Under the pieces are notes generated by a model. The model did not search any database and was not told where the DNA came from. It saw only the letters and a program-made list of their open reading frames with translations. From Setophaga petechia (taxonomy: Eukaryota > Chordata > Aves > Passeriformes > Parulidae): a DNA stretch of 64,000 bases. Where the stretch lies: assembly GCA_024362935.1 (NCBI GenBank), contig JANCRA010000117.1, positions 310,001 to 374,000 on the forward strand, read 5' to 3'. The translations under genes and the position numbers were made by a program. Shown in pieces: positions 1-12,600 of the stretch. The stretch's first letter is position 1. Each line of letters begins with the position of its first letter.

Positions 1-955
1 AATAGGAGGAGGACAACTGGAATGTGGATTTGGGGTCCTACCACAAAGCTCCTAGAAGGATCTTGAGGAATAGGAGGAGGAGAACTGGAATGTGGATTTG
101 GGGTCCTACCACAAAACTCCTGGAAGGATCCTGAGGAATAGGAGGAGAATAACTGGAATGTGGATTTGGGGTTCTACCATAAAACTCTGGATGAGATCCC
201 AAGGAGAAGAACTGGAATGTGGATTTGGGGTCCCATCACAAAACTCCTGGAAGGATCTCAAGGAATAGGAGGAGGAGAACTGGAATGTGGATTTGGGGTC
301 CCACCACAAAACTCTGGAGAGATCCCAAGGAGGAGAACTGGAATGTGGGTTTGGGGTCCCATCACAAAACTCCTGGAAGGATCCTGAGGAATTAGAGGAG
401 AAGAACTGGAATGTGGATTTGGGGTCCCACCACAAAGCCCTGGAGGGATCCCGAGGATAAGGAGAACTGGAATGTGGATTTGGGGTCCCACCACAAAACT
501 CTAGAGAGATCCCAAGGAGGAGAACTGGAATGTGGATTTGGGGTCCCATCACAAAACTCCTGGAAGGATCTCAAGGAATAGGAGGAGGAGAACTGGAATG
601 TGGATTTGGGGTCCCACCACAAAACTCTGGAGAGATCCCAAGGAGGAGAACTGGAATGTGGGTTTGGGGTCCCATCACAAAACTCCTGGAAGGATCCTGA
701 GGAATTAGAGGAGAAGAACTGGAATGTGGATTTGGGGGTCCCACCACAAAGCCCTGGAGGGATCCCGAGGATAAGGAGAACTGGAATGTGGATTTGGGGT
801 CCCACCACAAAACTCTAGAGAGATCCCAAGGAGGAGAACTGGAATGTGGATTTGGGGTCCTACCACAAAACTCTAGAGAGATCCCAAGGAGGAGAACTGG
901 AATGTGGATTTGGGGTCCCACCACAAAGCCCTGGAGGGATCCCGAGGAGAAGGAG
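1..955. repeat. minisatellite, ~45-60 bp unit with ~313 bp higher-order period
   Basis: The core is a unit reading aactggaatgtggatttggg followed by gtcccaccacaaaactc and a GA-rich spacer. Blocks of several units recur almost unchanged about 313 bp apart (compare about 328 with about 641), so there is a higher-order repeat. Long open frames here on both strands only reflect the repeat. No gene is seen. Confidence 0.9.
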
Positions 956-1130
956 GAGAACCAGAGCAGGGGTTTGGGGTTTCTGAGGGCACAGCCAGAC
1001 GTGCAGCTGCCCCGGTGCTCTGCGGGCTCCGGTCACCGCGGCTCAATGACCCCAGTGTGCCCAGCACGGCCAGACTCGGCTCCCGTGACCACGGAGAGCT
1101 GGGAAACCCCAGCGCACCGGGCACAGGGAC
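956..1130. other. short unique GC-rich segment
   Basis: This stretch lies between two arrays and is not repetitive. I find no splice-bounded exon, recognisable protein or RNA gene in it. Confidence 0.5.
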
Positions 1131-1286
1131 CTGCCAGAGCCACCGCGGGACTGTGGCCAGAGCGGGACCGGCCAGAGCCACCGCGGGACTGTGGCCAGAG
1201 CGGGACCTGCCACAGCCACCGCGGGACTGCGGCCAGAGCGGGACCTGCCAGAGCCACCGCGGGGTCGTGGCCAGAGCGGGACCATA
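1131..1286. repeat. ~37 bp GC-rich tandem repeat, about four copies
   Basis: Units of the form gccagagccaccgcgggact followed by gtggccagagcgggac repeat head to tail. No gene is seen. Confidence 0.85.
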
Positions 1287-2585
1287 GGAATGTGTCCCCT
1301 GTTTGTGGAATGACAAAACCCTCCTTTGTCCCCTTAAAAAGGGAATTAAACCCAGAAGTTTCTCTCTTCAATTCGGTAAAAAGACATCTCATAGGACCTC
1401 AAATTTAAGGACAGGAGCCAAAAAGTCCCACCTGAGCAATTTACTCGAAAAAGAAGAGAACAAAGAAACAAATTGCTTTTGTGAGGTGAGAGCACCTCTT
1501 GCACCTGGCTGGGTTTTGTTATTTGGCTTTTTATTAAACCCTTTTTGTTTCCAACACCGCCACAGAAGCCACCCTGCTGATTTGATGCCTTCTGAGCTAT
1601 CTTGGGTGTGAAATAAATCTCCAAAAGCTTTTGAGAGGTGGCTGGAGGAGATTCCTGTTCCACAGGACCACGGGGTCGTGTCCAGAGCAGAACCATAGGA
1701 ATGTGTCCCCTGTTTGTGGAATGACAAAACCATCCTTTGTTTCCTTAAATAGGAAATAAACCCTGAAGTTTCTCTCCTTAATGAGGTGAAAAACATCTCA
1801 TAGGACCTGGGAGACCTCAAACTTAAGGACAGGAGCCAAAAAGTCCCACCTGAGCAATTCACTAGAAAAAGAAGAGAACAAAAAAACAAATTGCTTTTGT
1901 GAGGCGTTTTACCAGGACCTCTTCTACCTGAATGTTTTTCTCTGTAAAGAGTTTTGTTATTTTGCTCTTTTTTTTAATTTTTTTGTTTCCAACAGTGCCA
2001 CAGAAGCCACCCTGCTGATTTGATGCCTTCTGAGCAATCTTGGGTGTGAAATAAATCTCCAAAAGCTTTTGAGACGTGGCTGGAGGAGATTCCTGTTCCA
2101 CAGGACCAAGGGGTCGTATCCAGAGCAGGACTATGGGAATGTGTTCCCTGTTTGTGGAATGACAAAACCATCCTTTGTTTCCTTAAATAGGAAATAAACC
2201 CTGAAGTTTCTCTCCTTAATGAGGTGAAAAAACATCTCACAGGACCTGTGAGACCTCAAATTTAAGGACAGGAGCCAAAAAGTCCCACCAGAGCAATTCA
2301 CTAGAAAAAGAAGAGAACAAAAAAACAAATTGCTTTTGTGAGGTGTTTACCAGGGGCAAGAACCTCTTACACCTGAATGTTTTTCTCTGTAAAGAGTTTT
2401 GTTATTTTGTTTCTGGGTTTTTTTTTAATCTTTTTGTTTCCAACACTGCCACAGAAGCCATCCTGCCGATTTGATGCCTTCTGAGCAATCTTGGGTGTGA
2501 AATAAATCTGCAAAAGCTTTTGAGAGGTGGCTGGAGGAGATTCCTGTTCCACAGGACCACGGGGTCGTGTCCAGAGCAGGAGCAG
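1287..2585. repeat. three tandem copies of a ~410-440 bp unit
   Basis: Copies begin near 1287, 1695 and 2135. Each opens with gaatgtgt...ctgtttgtggaatgac, contains a GAAATAAATCTCC segment, and closes with a tract ending cacggggtcgtgtccagagc. This unit is far longer and more AT-rich than the neighbouring minisatellites. It might be an amplified LTR or 3'-UTR fragment, but I do not recognise a family. Confidence 0.85.
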
Positions 2586-3030
2586 CCCCTGTCCCACATT
2601 CCAGTGGGAATTCCTGCTCGGCTCCAGGACGTGCTTATCCCTGCTGCTGCAGAGGGATAAAAACATAAATAAAATAATGTGGTGCTAAGTGATCCAATAT
2701 TGACATTTTCCCCGGAGCTGCCAGCCCGGAGCCGCCGGCCAACAAAGCCCTCGTCAGTGGCCAGGCTTGGAACGCTCCAAAATCTTTTATTTATGGAGGT
2801 TTTGGGCAAAAAAACGGGACATAAACAGAAAAGGGGGAGCCGGGGGGGGAAAAGGGTGGGAAAGGAGAAAACCCCCGAGGAGTTGTTTAGGAAAGGAAAG
2901 AAGGAAAAAAAAAATTTGGAATGAAATGGACATTCACGGGGAAAATCCCGGCTATGAAAGAGCCTTTTAAAGGCGGCGGAAAAACAGGAGCTGGGAGATA
3001 AAGCCAGGAAAAAATTCCCAATAAAGGCCC
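2586..3030. other. non-repetitive segment, no gene seen
   Basis: Largely unique sequence with AT-rich parts (ataaaaacataaataaaata near 2656) and a GC-rich patch. It carries no recognisable exon. It could hold regulatory sequence upstream of TGFA, but nothing in the sequence proves that. Confidence 0.45.
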
Positions 3031-4690
3031 AGTTTTCGTGGGGTGGGGGAAATGCTGGAGGTGCTGCCCGTCCCAAAACAGGGCCAGGATGGGTCAGAAC
3101 CCCAAAATTTGGGATGGGGGAGATGTCAGACACACTGCCCTCCCTGGATGGGTCAGACCCCCGAAATTTGGGATGAGGGAGATGCTGGAAGGGTCAGATC
3201 CCAAAATTTGGGATGAGGGAAATGTTGGAACGGTCAGACCCGGAAAATTTGGGATGAGGGAAATGTTGGAGGTGCTGTCCTTCCAAAAACAGTCCCAGGA
3301 TGGGTCAGAGCCCCAAAATCTGGGATGAGGGAAATGTTGGAAGGGTCAGACCCCCAAAATTTGGGATGGGAGAGATGTCAGACATGTTGCCCTCCCTGGA
3401 TGGGTCAGACCCCCGAAATTTGGGATAAGGGAGATGCTGGAAGGGTCAGAGTCCCAAAATTTGGGAGGAGGGAGATGTCAGGCATGCTGCCCTTCCAGGA
3501 TGGGTCAGACCCCCGAAATTTGGGATAAAGGAGATGCTGGAAGGGTCAGAGCCCCAAAATTTGGGATGAGGGAAATGTTGGAAGGGTCAGACCCGGAAAA
3601 TTTGGGATGAGGGAAATGTTGGAGGTGCTGTCCTTCCAAAAACAGTCCCAGGATGGGTCAGAGCCCCAAAATCTGGGATGGGGGAGATGCTGGAGGTGCT
3701 GCCCTTCCAGACTCCCAAAATTTGGGATAAGAAGCACATTGGAGGTGCTGCCCTTCCAAAAACAGCCCCAGGATGGGTCAGACCCCCAAAATTTGGGATG
3801 AAGGAGATGTCAGAGGTTCTGCCCTTCCAAAAACAGCCCCAGGATGAGCCAGAGCCCCAAAATTTGGGATGAGTGAGATGCTGAAAGGGTCAGACCCACA
3901 AAATTTGGAATGAGGGAGATGCTGGAAGGGTCAGACCCCCAAAATTTGGGATGAGGGAAATGTTGGAAGGGTCAGACCCCCAAAATTTAGGTGAGGGAGA
4001 TGCTGGAGGTGCTGCCCTTCCAGACTCCCAAAATTTGGGATAAGGAGCACATTGGAGGTGCTGCCCTTCCCAAAACAGCCCCAGGATAGGTCAGACCCCT
4101 AAAATTTGGGATGGGAGAGAAATCAGACTCGCTGCTCTCCCAGGATGGGTCAGACCCCCAAAATGTGGGATGAGTGAGATGCTGGAAGGGTCAGAGCCCC
4201 AAAATTTGGGATGAGGGAAATGTTGGAGGTGCTGCCCTTCCAAAAACAGTCCCAAGATGGGTCAGAGCCCCAAAATTTGGGATGGGGGAGATATCAGACA
4301 TGCTGCCCTTCCTGGATGGGTCAGACCCCCAAGATTGGGATAAGGGAGATGCTGGAAGGGTCAGACCCCCAAAATCTGGGATGAGGGAAATGCTGGAAGG
4401 GTCAGACCCCCAAAATTTGGGAGGAGGGAGATGCTGGAAGGGTCAGAGCCCCAAAATTTGGGATGGGGGAGATGCTGGAGGTGCTGCCCTTCCTGGATGG
4501 GTCAGACCCCCGAAATTTGGGATGGGGGAGATGTCAGACACACTGCCCTTCCAGATCTCCAAAATTTGGGATGGGGGAGATGTCAGAGGTGCTGCCCTTC
4601 CAAAAACAGTCCCAGGATGGGTCAGACCCCCAAAATTTGGGATGAGGGAGATATCAGACTCGCTGCTCTCCCAGGATGGGTCAGCCCCCC
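3031..4690. repeat. ~40-60 bp minisatellite (gggtcagacccccaaaattt type)
   Basis: Dozens of degenerate units carry ggtcagacccccaaaatttg, then ggatgagggagatgctgg, some with an added tgctgcccttcc block. Predicted peptides are repeat translations without gene features. Confidence 0.92.
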
Positions 4691-5160
4691 AAAACTCAGG
4701 CTGGGCCAGCAGGAACAGGACCCTCGGGGGGTTCCAAGCCAGCAGAATTCCCTCCCCTGGGAATCACATCACATCCCTCCCCCTGTCCCCTCCTGCTCCA
4801 TCCCAGGGCCCCTCCAGGAGCCCGAACCCTCCGGGCTGTGACAATTTGGGATTGTTTGAGCCCGGGCAGGCAGGGGGGAGCCCGAGGCCGTGTTTTCCCT
4901 CGGCCTCATTTTCTCCTTCCCCGCTCCAAGATCAACAGGGCCCGAGGGCTCCTGCCGGCCACAGCACACAGCGCCCTTGTTCCCGCATTTGGGGGATTTT
5001 TCCTGCTTTTTTTAGGGTTTTTTTTTTTTATTGCCACGTGTAAAAATGAGGGATTTTTTGAAGTTATGGCAGGGTAAAAGGGGTGAGGATTTGGATTGAG
5101 AATTTGGATTGGGAATGTTCCTGGAATGTCTCAGTGTTGGGGTTGTCTCTGTTAGGGCAC
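4691..5160. other. mostly unique spacer
   Basis: Unique GC-rich sequence followed by a T-rich tract around 5018-5060. No exon with plausible splice sites and no RNA gene is seen. Confidence 0.45.
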
Positions 5161-6055
5161 GGAGGGTGTTTGGCTGTCCCCAAATCCCAAAATTCCTTTT
5201 TTTTTTTTTGGGTGGGTTTCCCATTTATTGGGGTCTGCAGAGTCGCTTTTCAGCCTGGATAAATCCCAAAATTCCATATTTTTTGTGGGTTTTCTCATTA
5301 ACTGGGGTCTGCTCTCCAGCCTGGATAAATCCCAAAATCCCATAATCCCATTTTTTGGGTGGGTTTTCCCATTTATTGGGGTCTGTGATGTCACTCTCAA
5401 GTCTGGATAAATCCCAAAATCCCATTTTTTTTTGGTGGGTTTTCCCATTAACTGTAGTATCACCCTCCATCCTGGATAAATCCCAAAATCCCATTTTTTG
5501 GGTGGATTTTCCCATTAATTGCACTGCCATATTCCAGCCTGGATAAATCCCCAAATCCCATATTTTGTGTGAGTTTTTCCCACTGTTCCCTGCATGGAAG
5601 GGTCCAAAGTGCCACATTCCAGCCTGGATAAATCCCAAAAATCCCTTTTTTTGGGGTGGGTTTTCCCATTAACTGTACCGTCACCCTCCACCCTGGATAA
5701 ATCCCAAAATCCCTTTTTTTTGGGGTGGGTTTTCCCATTAACTGTACCGTCACCCTCCACGCTGGATAAATCCCAAAAATCCCATTTTTTGGGTGGGTTT
5801 TCCCATTTATTGGGGTCTGTGATGTCACTCTCAAGTTTGGATAAATCCCAAATCCCATTTTTGGGGTGGGTTTTCCCATTAACTGTAGTGTTGCCCTCCA
5901 CCCTGGATAAATCCCAAAATCCCTTTTTTTTTGGGTGGGTTTTCCCATTACCTGCAGTGTCACCCTCCACCCTGGATAAATCCCCAAATCCCATATTTTG
6001 TGTAGGTTTTCCCACTGTTTCCCACATGGAAAGGCCCAAGTGCCACATTCCATCC
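5161..6055. repeat. ~60-90 bp minisatellite (ggataaatcccaaaatccc type)
   Basis: Units of ggataaatcccaaaatccc plus a T/G run and gtgggttttcccattaactg repeat about fourteen times. Confidence 0.92.
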
Positions 6056-6370
6056 CAAAAATCCCCCAGGATTTCCCACCCTGGGAATGGGGGATGAAGG
6101 AGAAGGATTTTTCCCCTTTTTCAGGGGATTTGCCCCAAATCGAGGAATTTAGCCCAAATTTCCCCCAGCAATGACCCTTTAATCCCAAACCCGCTATAAA
6201 CCACACACAAAGAGAAATCCCAAGAGGAAAACCCAACAGCCGGAGGCTCCCGGGGCAGGAACAATTAAAAACCCCAAATAATTATTATTTATTATTGTAA
6301 TCCCAAATAACCCCTCGGTTTGGGGTTGTGGTTTTGGAACTGGGAGCCCTGGAACATCCTGGAGGAGGTG
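6056..6370. other. short unique spacer
   Basis: Mixed sequence with an AT-rich patch (aataattattatttattatt near 6277). No gene is seen. Confidence 0.4.
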
Positions 6371-7240
6371 GAGTCAGGAAGGTTTTTTGGGGTCAGAAAA
6401 TATTTTGGGGTCAGGATGGTTTTTTGGGGTCAGAAATGTTTTTTTGGAATCAAGAATGTTTTTTGAGGATGGGAATGCCAGTGGGGATTGGGAATGGTTT
6501 TTGGGGTCAGGAATGTATTTTAGGGTCAGGAATGTGTTTTAGGGTCAGGAATGTTTTTTGGGGGCTAGCAATGATTTTTGGGGCTGGGAATGCTTTGGTT
6601 TTTGGGGGTCAGGAATGGTTTTTTGGGATCAGGAATGTTTTTTGGGACTGAGAATGCCAGTGGGGTTTGGGAATGGTTTTTGGGTGGGATTTTGGTGGAT
6701 TTTTGGGTGGGATTTGGGTGGGATTTTGGGGTGGGATTTGGGTGGAATTTGGGCTGGGGATTTGGGGTGGGATTTTGGTAGGATTTGGGGTGGGATTTTG
6801 GGTGAGGTTTAGGTGGGATTTTGGGTGGGATTTTGGTGGGATTTTGGGGGTGGGATTTTGGTGGGATTTTGGGGTGGGATTTTGGTGGGATATTGGGTGG
6901 GATTTTTGGTGGGATTTTGGATGGGATTTTGGGTGGGATTTGGTGGGATTTTGGCTGAGATTTTGGCTAGGATTTGAGTGGGATTTTGGGTGGGATTTGG
7001 GTGGGATTTGGGTGGGATTTGCGCTGGGATTTGGGGTGGGATTTGGGGTGGGATTTTGATGGAATTTTAGGTGGGATTTGGGTGGGACTTGGGGGGGGAT
7101 TTTGGGGGTGGGATTTTAGGTGGGATTTGGGTGGGATTTTGGGTGGGATTTTGGGGTGTGATTTTGGGGTGGGATTTTGGGTGGGATTTTCGTGGCATTT
7201 TTGGTGGGACTTTGTTGTTATTTTGTTGGTATTTGGGTGG
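6371..7240. repeat. G/T-rich short tandem repeat (gggattttgggtg type)
   Basis: First come ~25 bp units of ggtcaggaatgttttttggg, then a long array of 11-14 bp gggattttgggtg units. The G-runs could form G-quadruplexes on the + strand. Confidence 0.92.
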
Positions 7241-7630
7241 GATTTTTGTAGTCCCTTCGTGCCGGGCCTCCCCCGGAGCCGCATTCCCGGCGGGGTTTGC
7301 GGGGAGCCGGGATCGGGCTCGGCGGCGTCGGGAAGCGGCGGCTGCGGCCCCTTCAAAGCGGCGCCTTCAAGGGGAGAGGAGATGGGATCAGATGGTATCA
7401 CCTGGGAACGGAGCGGGAGCAGCGCAGCGGGCAGGGCCGGGCCGGGCCCGCCTCCCCCCGGGGCTCCCCGAGGCTCCCACGGGAGGGGACAGCGCGGGGA
7501 CACTGCGGGGACACATCAGGGGACACAGCCGGGCATGGACCTCCCCAAACCCCCCGGCCCCACTGCCAGGGGCTTCCATGGGGTGGGTCAGGGTCAGACC
7601 TGGGTGCTCAGGGGTGATCCTCGGGGATAG
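7241..7630. other. CpG-rich non-repetitive island, no assigned gene
   Basis: A CpG-dense, non-tandem stretch sits between two arrays. It could be a distal promoter or an unrecognised first exon, but I can join it to no gene. Confidence 0.35.
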
Positions 7631-8365
7631 TGGGGATGGGCTGGTCACTGGTCTGGTTTGGGTCATTACTGGACGGGTTTGGGTCACCACCAGGTTTGGG
7701 TCATTACTGGCCAGGTTTGGGTCACCCCCAGGTTTGGGTCAGTGCTGGTCAGATTTGGGTCACCACCAGGTTTGGGTCACCTCTGGCCAGGTTTTGGTCA
7801 CCATCAGGTTTGGGTCACTGCGGGTCAGATTTGGGTCACCACCAGGTTTGGGTCATTACTGGCCAGGTTTGGGTCACCACCAGGTTTGGGTCATTACTGG
7901 CTGGATTTGGGTCACCACTGGCCGGATTTGGGTCACTACTGGCTGGATTTGGGTCACCACTGGCCAGGTTTTGGTCACCTCCAGGTTTGGGTCATTACTG
8001 GCTGGATTTGGGTCACCACTGGCCAGGTTTGGGTCACTGCTGGCCAGGTTTGGGTCACCACTAAATTTGGACACTACTGGCCGGATTTGGGTCACCACTG
8101 GCCAAATTGGGATGACCAAGGGTGAGATCAGCAGATTTTGGGGTGACCAAGGCCGGGATCAGCAGATTTTGGGATGTCCAAGGGTGGGGTCAGCAGATTT
8201 TGGGGTGACCAAGACCGGGATCAGCAGATTTCGGGGTGACCAAGGGTGGGGTCAGCAGGCTGAGGGCTCCATGGGTTTCAGGATGACCAGGGGTGGGACC
8301 AGCAGGGTGGTGGCCCTGCAGATTTCGGGATGACCAAGGCTGGGCTCAGCAGCAGCTGAGGATGA
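7631..8365. repeat. ~20-45 bp minisatellite (ggtttgggtcaccac type)
   Basis: Alternating ggtttgggtcattactggcc and ggatttgggtcaccactgg units, passing into ~40 bp gggatcagcagattttgggg units after about 8130. Confidence 0.9.
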
Positions 8366-8399
8366 CACAGGATGTGCTGGCCGGGGTTTGGCAACCCGG

Positions 8400-9445
8400 G
8401 AGTCACGGGGGGGGCCAGGGAGGGACATGGGGGGGCCCTGGTCCCAGGGAGAGCCCGGGGGTCCCGGGGAAGGGTCGCCGGTGCTCTGGGGGTGGTCCCG
8501 AGGGGGGGAACCCCGCAGGGTGTTGGGGGGTCCTGGGGGTGGGTCCTGCAGGGTCTCGGGGGTGGGTCCTGGGTGGTCCCGGGGGTGGGTTCTGCAGGGT
8601 CCGAGGGGTCCGGGGGTGGTTCCCGCAGGGTATCGGGGGTGTGTCCCACAGGGACCGAGGGGTCTCGGGGGTGGGTCCTGGGTGATCCTGGGGGTGGGTT
8701 CCGCAGGGTCCGAGGGGTCCGGGGGTGGTCCTGGGGGTGGGTGCCGGGGATGGTCCCGCAGAATGTCCGGGGAGGGATCCGGGTGGTCCCGGGGGTGGCT
8801 CCCGCAGGGTCCCAGGGCGGTCCCACAGAGCACCAGGGGATCCAGGGGGCGGGTCCGGAGGGGTCCCGGGGGTGGGATCCACTGGGACCCGGTGGTCCCG
8901 GGGGTGTGTCCCGCACGGTGTCGGGTGGTCCTGGGGGTGGGTCCCGCAGGGTCCCGGTGGTCCCGAGGGATCCCAGCCATGGGTCCCGCAGGGTCCCGGG
9001 GGATCCAGGCGGTGGGTCCGGAAGGGTCCCAGGGGCGGGATCCACAGGGTCCCGATGGTGTGTCCCGCACGGTGTCGGGGGGTCCCGGGGGTGTGTCCCG
9101 GTGGATCCCGGTGGTCCCGGGGGTGTGTCCCGGTGTGTCCCGGGGGTCCCGGGGGTGTGTCTCGCACGGTGTCGGGGGGTCCCGGGGGTGTGTCCCGGTG
9201 GATCCCGGTGGTCCCGGGGGTGTGTCCCGGTGTTCCCGGTGGTCCCGGGGGTGTGTCCCGGTGGATCCCGGTGGTCCCGGGGGTGTGTCCCGGTGGTCCC
9301 GGGGGTGTGTCCCGGTGGATCCCGGTGGTCCCGGGGGTGTGTCCCGGTGGTCCCGGGGGTGTTTCCCGGTGGATCCCGGTGGTCCCGGGGGTGTGTCCCG
9401 GTGTTCCCGGTGGTCCCGGGGGTGTGTCCCGCGCGGTGCCCGGGG
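8400..9445. repeat. ~30 bp G/C minisatellite (gtcccgggggtgtgtcccgg type)
   Basis: Units of ggtcccgggggtgtgtcccg with a ggtggatcc spacer become near-perfect toward 9440. The array ends immediately before the TGFA CpG island. Very long open frames exist on both strands; they are repeat translations. Confidence 0.92.
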
Positions 9446-9607
9446 CGGTCCGGCCGTGCCGCTGCCCTCGCTGTCCCCGCCCCGGCCCGGCCGGTGCCGC
9501 CCATTTCCGCCGGGCGGAGCCGCCCCTCGGCCCCGCAGCGGCCCCGCCGCCAGCGCCCGCCCGGCCCGGCCCGGCCCCGGCCCCGCTCGCTCCGGTGCAG
9601 CCCCGCC
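9446..9607 (+). promoter_or_regulatory. TGFA: TGFA CpG-island promoter and 5' UTR (predicted)
   Basis: CpG-dense, non-repetitive DNA directly upstream of the TGFA start codon, continuing into intron 1 to about 10,250. No TATA box is seen, as expected for a CpG-island promoter. The transcription start cannot be placed from sequence alone. Confidence 0.55.
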
Positions 9608-12600
9608 ATGGCGGGCGGCCCGGCCGCGCTCGCCCTCGGTACGTGCGGGGCTCGGGGGGACTCAGCCCAGCCCGGCCCGGCCCGGTTCGGTTCGGTTCGG
9701 CTCGGCCCGGGGGGCTCCGCGCCCCAAGCCCCGGCCGGACCCCGGAGCGGGGCGGCCCCGGGGGCTCGGGGGGTTCTGCGGGTGGGTTCTGGGAATCGCG
9801 GGAAGGCGGTGAAAATCCTATAGAAATCCCATAAAAACCCCATCAAACCCCGTAAAATTCCCCCGCGCGGGCGCTCCCGAAGTTCGTTCCCTGTGGGAAA
9901 GGCGCCTTCGCCGCGACGCGTGAGTACGGCCGCGGTCAGACGCTTAATTAGAGCGGCTAATTAGGGCTGGGGGCTAATTAGAGTTGCGAGGGGGGTGCCG
10001 GGGGAAGGGGGAGGTGGAGAGCGGGGGCGCTCCGGGCTGGAGCCGAGCCGAGCCGAGCCGGGACGGGACGGGAGCGGGGATGCTCCCGGGGGAAGGACGG
10101 ACGGACGGACGGACGGACGGACGGACGGATCCCGGTGCGGGCGGCTGGAGCTCGGCTGGCTTTGTCCCGCTGTCCCCGCCGGGGGCACCGAGCCGCAGCT
10201 CCGGTATGCCGGTGGGAAAGCGGCTGCGCTTGGCCCCGCTCCAGCGCCCGGTGCTGCCGCGCCGTGTCCCGGGCCGAGCGTCCCCCGGTGGCTCCGGCAC
10301 CGTGTCCCGGTCCCGCTCCTCATCCGAGGCTCCTCCGGTGGCTCCCGCGCCGTGTCCCGGTCTTGCTCCTTATCCGAGGCTCCCTCAAGGGCTCCGAGCG
10401 TCCCCCGGTGGTTCCATCGCCGTGTCCCGGTCCCGCTCCTCCGCTGAGCGTCCCCCGGTGGCTCCAGCGCCGTGTCCCGGTCCGAGCTTCCCTCGGTGGC
10501 TCCGGCACCGTGTCCCGGTTCTGCTCCTCCTCCGAGGTCCCCCTCGGGAGTTCCGAGCGTCCCCCGGTGGCTCCATCACCGTGTCCCGGTCCGAGCGTCC
10601 CCCGGTGGTTCCATCACCGTGTCCCGGTCCCGCTCTTCCGCCGAGCGTCTCCCGGTGGTTCCATCACCGTGTCCCTCCTGTCGAGGCTCATCCCGAGCTC
10701 CCGTGCCCCGTTCTCTCCCGTTCCCGTCCGTTCCCGTGGCTCCGGGGCTCTCTCCGGGGGGCTGAGCGCGGTTCCCCGGCTCTCCGGACGTTCCCGGGTG
10801 GGATCCGGGTGGGACCGGAGCCCTCGGGCCGTGGGGAAGGGAAGGGGAGCGCTCCGGGTCCCTGCAGCGCGGGGCTGGAGCCCGGCGGGGATCGGGACCG
10901 GGAGGGGAATCTTGGAACGCAGCGATAACCCCGGGAATTACCGGGACGGAGCTGCTGGGAAGGTTTGGGAGTCCTTCGGAGGGAGAGATTCCCGGAGATT
11001 CCCGGAGAACGGGGTGGGATGGGCTGGAAAAGCCGGCGGGGGTGGGGATGGGGCAGCCCCGGGCCGGGGCTCCAGCGGGATTGTCCGAGCGTCCGGGGCT
11101 GTCCGGAGGTGTCCCGGGGGTGTCTTGGGGTGTCCGAGGATGTACCGGGGGGTGTCCGGAGGTGTCCGGGGATGTCCGGGGGTGTCCGGGGGTGTCCGGG
11201 GATGTCCGGGGGTGTCCGGGGGTGTCCGGAGGTGTCCGGAGATGTCCGGAGGTGTCCGGGGGGTGTCCGGAGGTGTCCGGGAGTGTCCGGAGGTGTCCAG
11301 GGGTGTCCGGAGGTGTCCGGGGGTGTCCGGGGATGTCCGGGGGTGTCCGGAGGTGTCCAAGGGTGTCCGGAGGTGTCCGGGGGTGTCCGGAGGTGTCCGG
11401 GGGTGTCCGGAGGTGTCCGGGGATGTCCGGGGGTGTCCGGAGGTGTCCGGGGATGTCCCGGGGGGTGTCGGGGAGTGTCCGGGGTGTCTGGGGGTGTCCG
11501 GTGTCCCCAGGCTGGGCCTGGGCATGGAGAACATCCCGAGGGCCAGGATCGGGATGAGGGCTGGGCTCACCACCTGCCCACGGAGAGCTGGGGAGGAGGA
11601 ACCGGAATGCCAAGGGATGGGTGCCCTTGGGGATGGATGCCCACTGATCCCACCGGAATGCCAAGGGATGGATGCCCACCCAGAACCAGAATGCCCACAG
11701 GGATGGATGCCCACTCAGGACCAGAATGCCCAGGAGATGAACACCCACTCAGAACTGGAATGCCCAGGGGATGGATGCCCACTGATCCCACTGGAATGCC
11801 AAGGGATGGATGCCCACTCGGAACCCCGATGCCAGGGGATGGGTGCCCCCCCGAATGCCCTGGGGATGGACGTCCTCTGGGATGGACTCCCACTGGAATG
11901 CCAAGGGATGGATGCCCACTGATCCGACCAGAATGCCAAGGGAATGGATGCCCACTCGGAACAACAATGCCAGGGGATGGATGCCCGCCCAGAACTGGAG
12001 TGCCCAGGGGATGGATGCCCACTCAGGACCAAGATGCCCAGAGATGGATGTCCACTCAGAACAGGAATGCCAAGGGGATGGATGCCCGTTTGGAACCAGA
12101 ATGCCCACAGGGATGGATGCCCACTGATCCCACTGGAATGCCAAGGGGATGGATGCCCACCCAGAACCAGAATGCCCACTGGGATGGATGCCCACTCAGG
12201 ACCAGAATGCCCAGGAGATGAATGCCCACTCAGAACCTGGATGCCCACCCAAAACTGGAGTGCCCAGGGGATGGATGCCCACAGGGATGGAGGCCCACTG
12301 CTCCCATCAGGATGCCCAGGGGATGGATGCCCACTCATCCCACCCTGATGCCAGGGGGATGGATGCCCACCCAGAACTGGAATGCCAAGGGATGGATGCC
12401 CACTGATCTCACTGGAATGCCAAGGGATTGATGCCCAGCCAGAACTGGAATGCCCAAGGGGTGGATGCCCACTGATCCCATCAGGATGCCCACAGGGAAT
12501 TCCTGCGTTTTCCTTCAAAATCTTGAGATTTTTCCCTTAAAAATTTCCTTAAAATTCCTGCGTTTTCCTTCCAAATCTTGAAGATTTTTCCTTCAAAATC

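Noticed and set aside
7241..7630. A first exon of an unknown gene in the CpG island
   Set aside because: No donor-bounded frame joins to any downstream exon; kept only as an unassigned island.
8278..9846. Very long open frames on both strands (up to about 520 codons) upstream of TGFA
   Set aside because: They are translations of a ~30 bp G/C repeat whose unit lacks stop codons in several frames. There is no domain, splice structure or homology.
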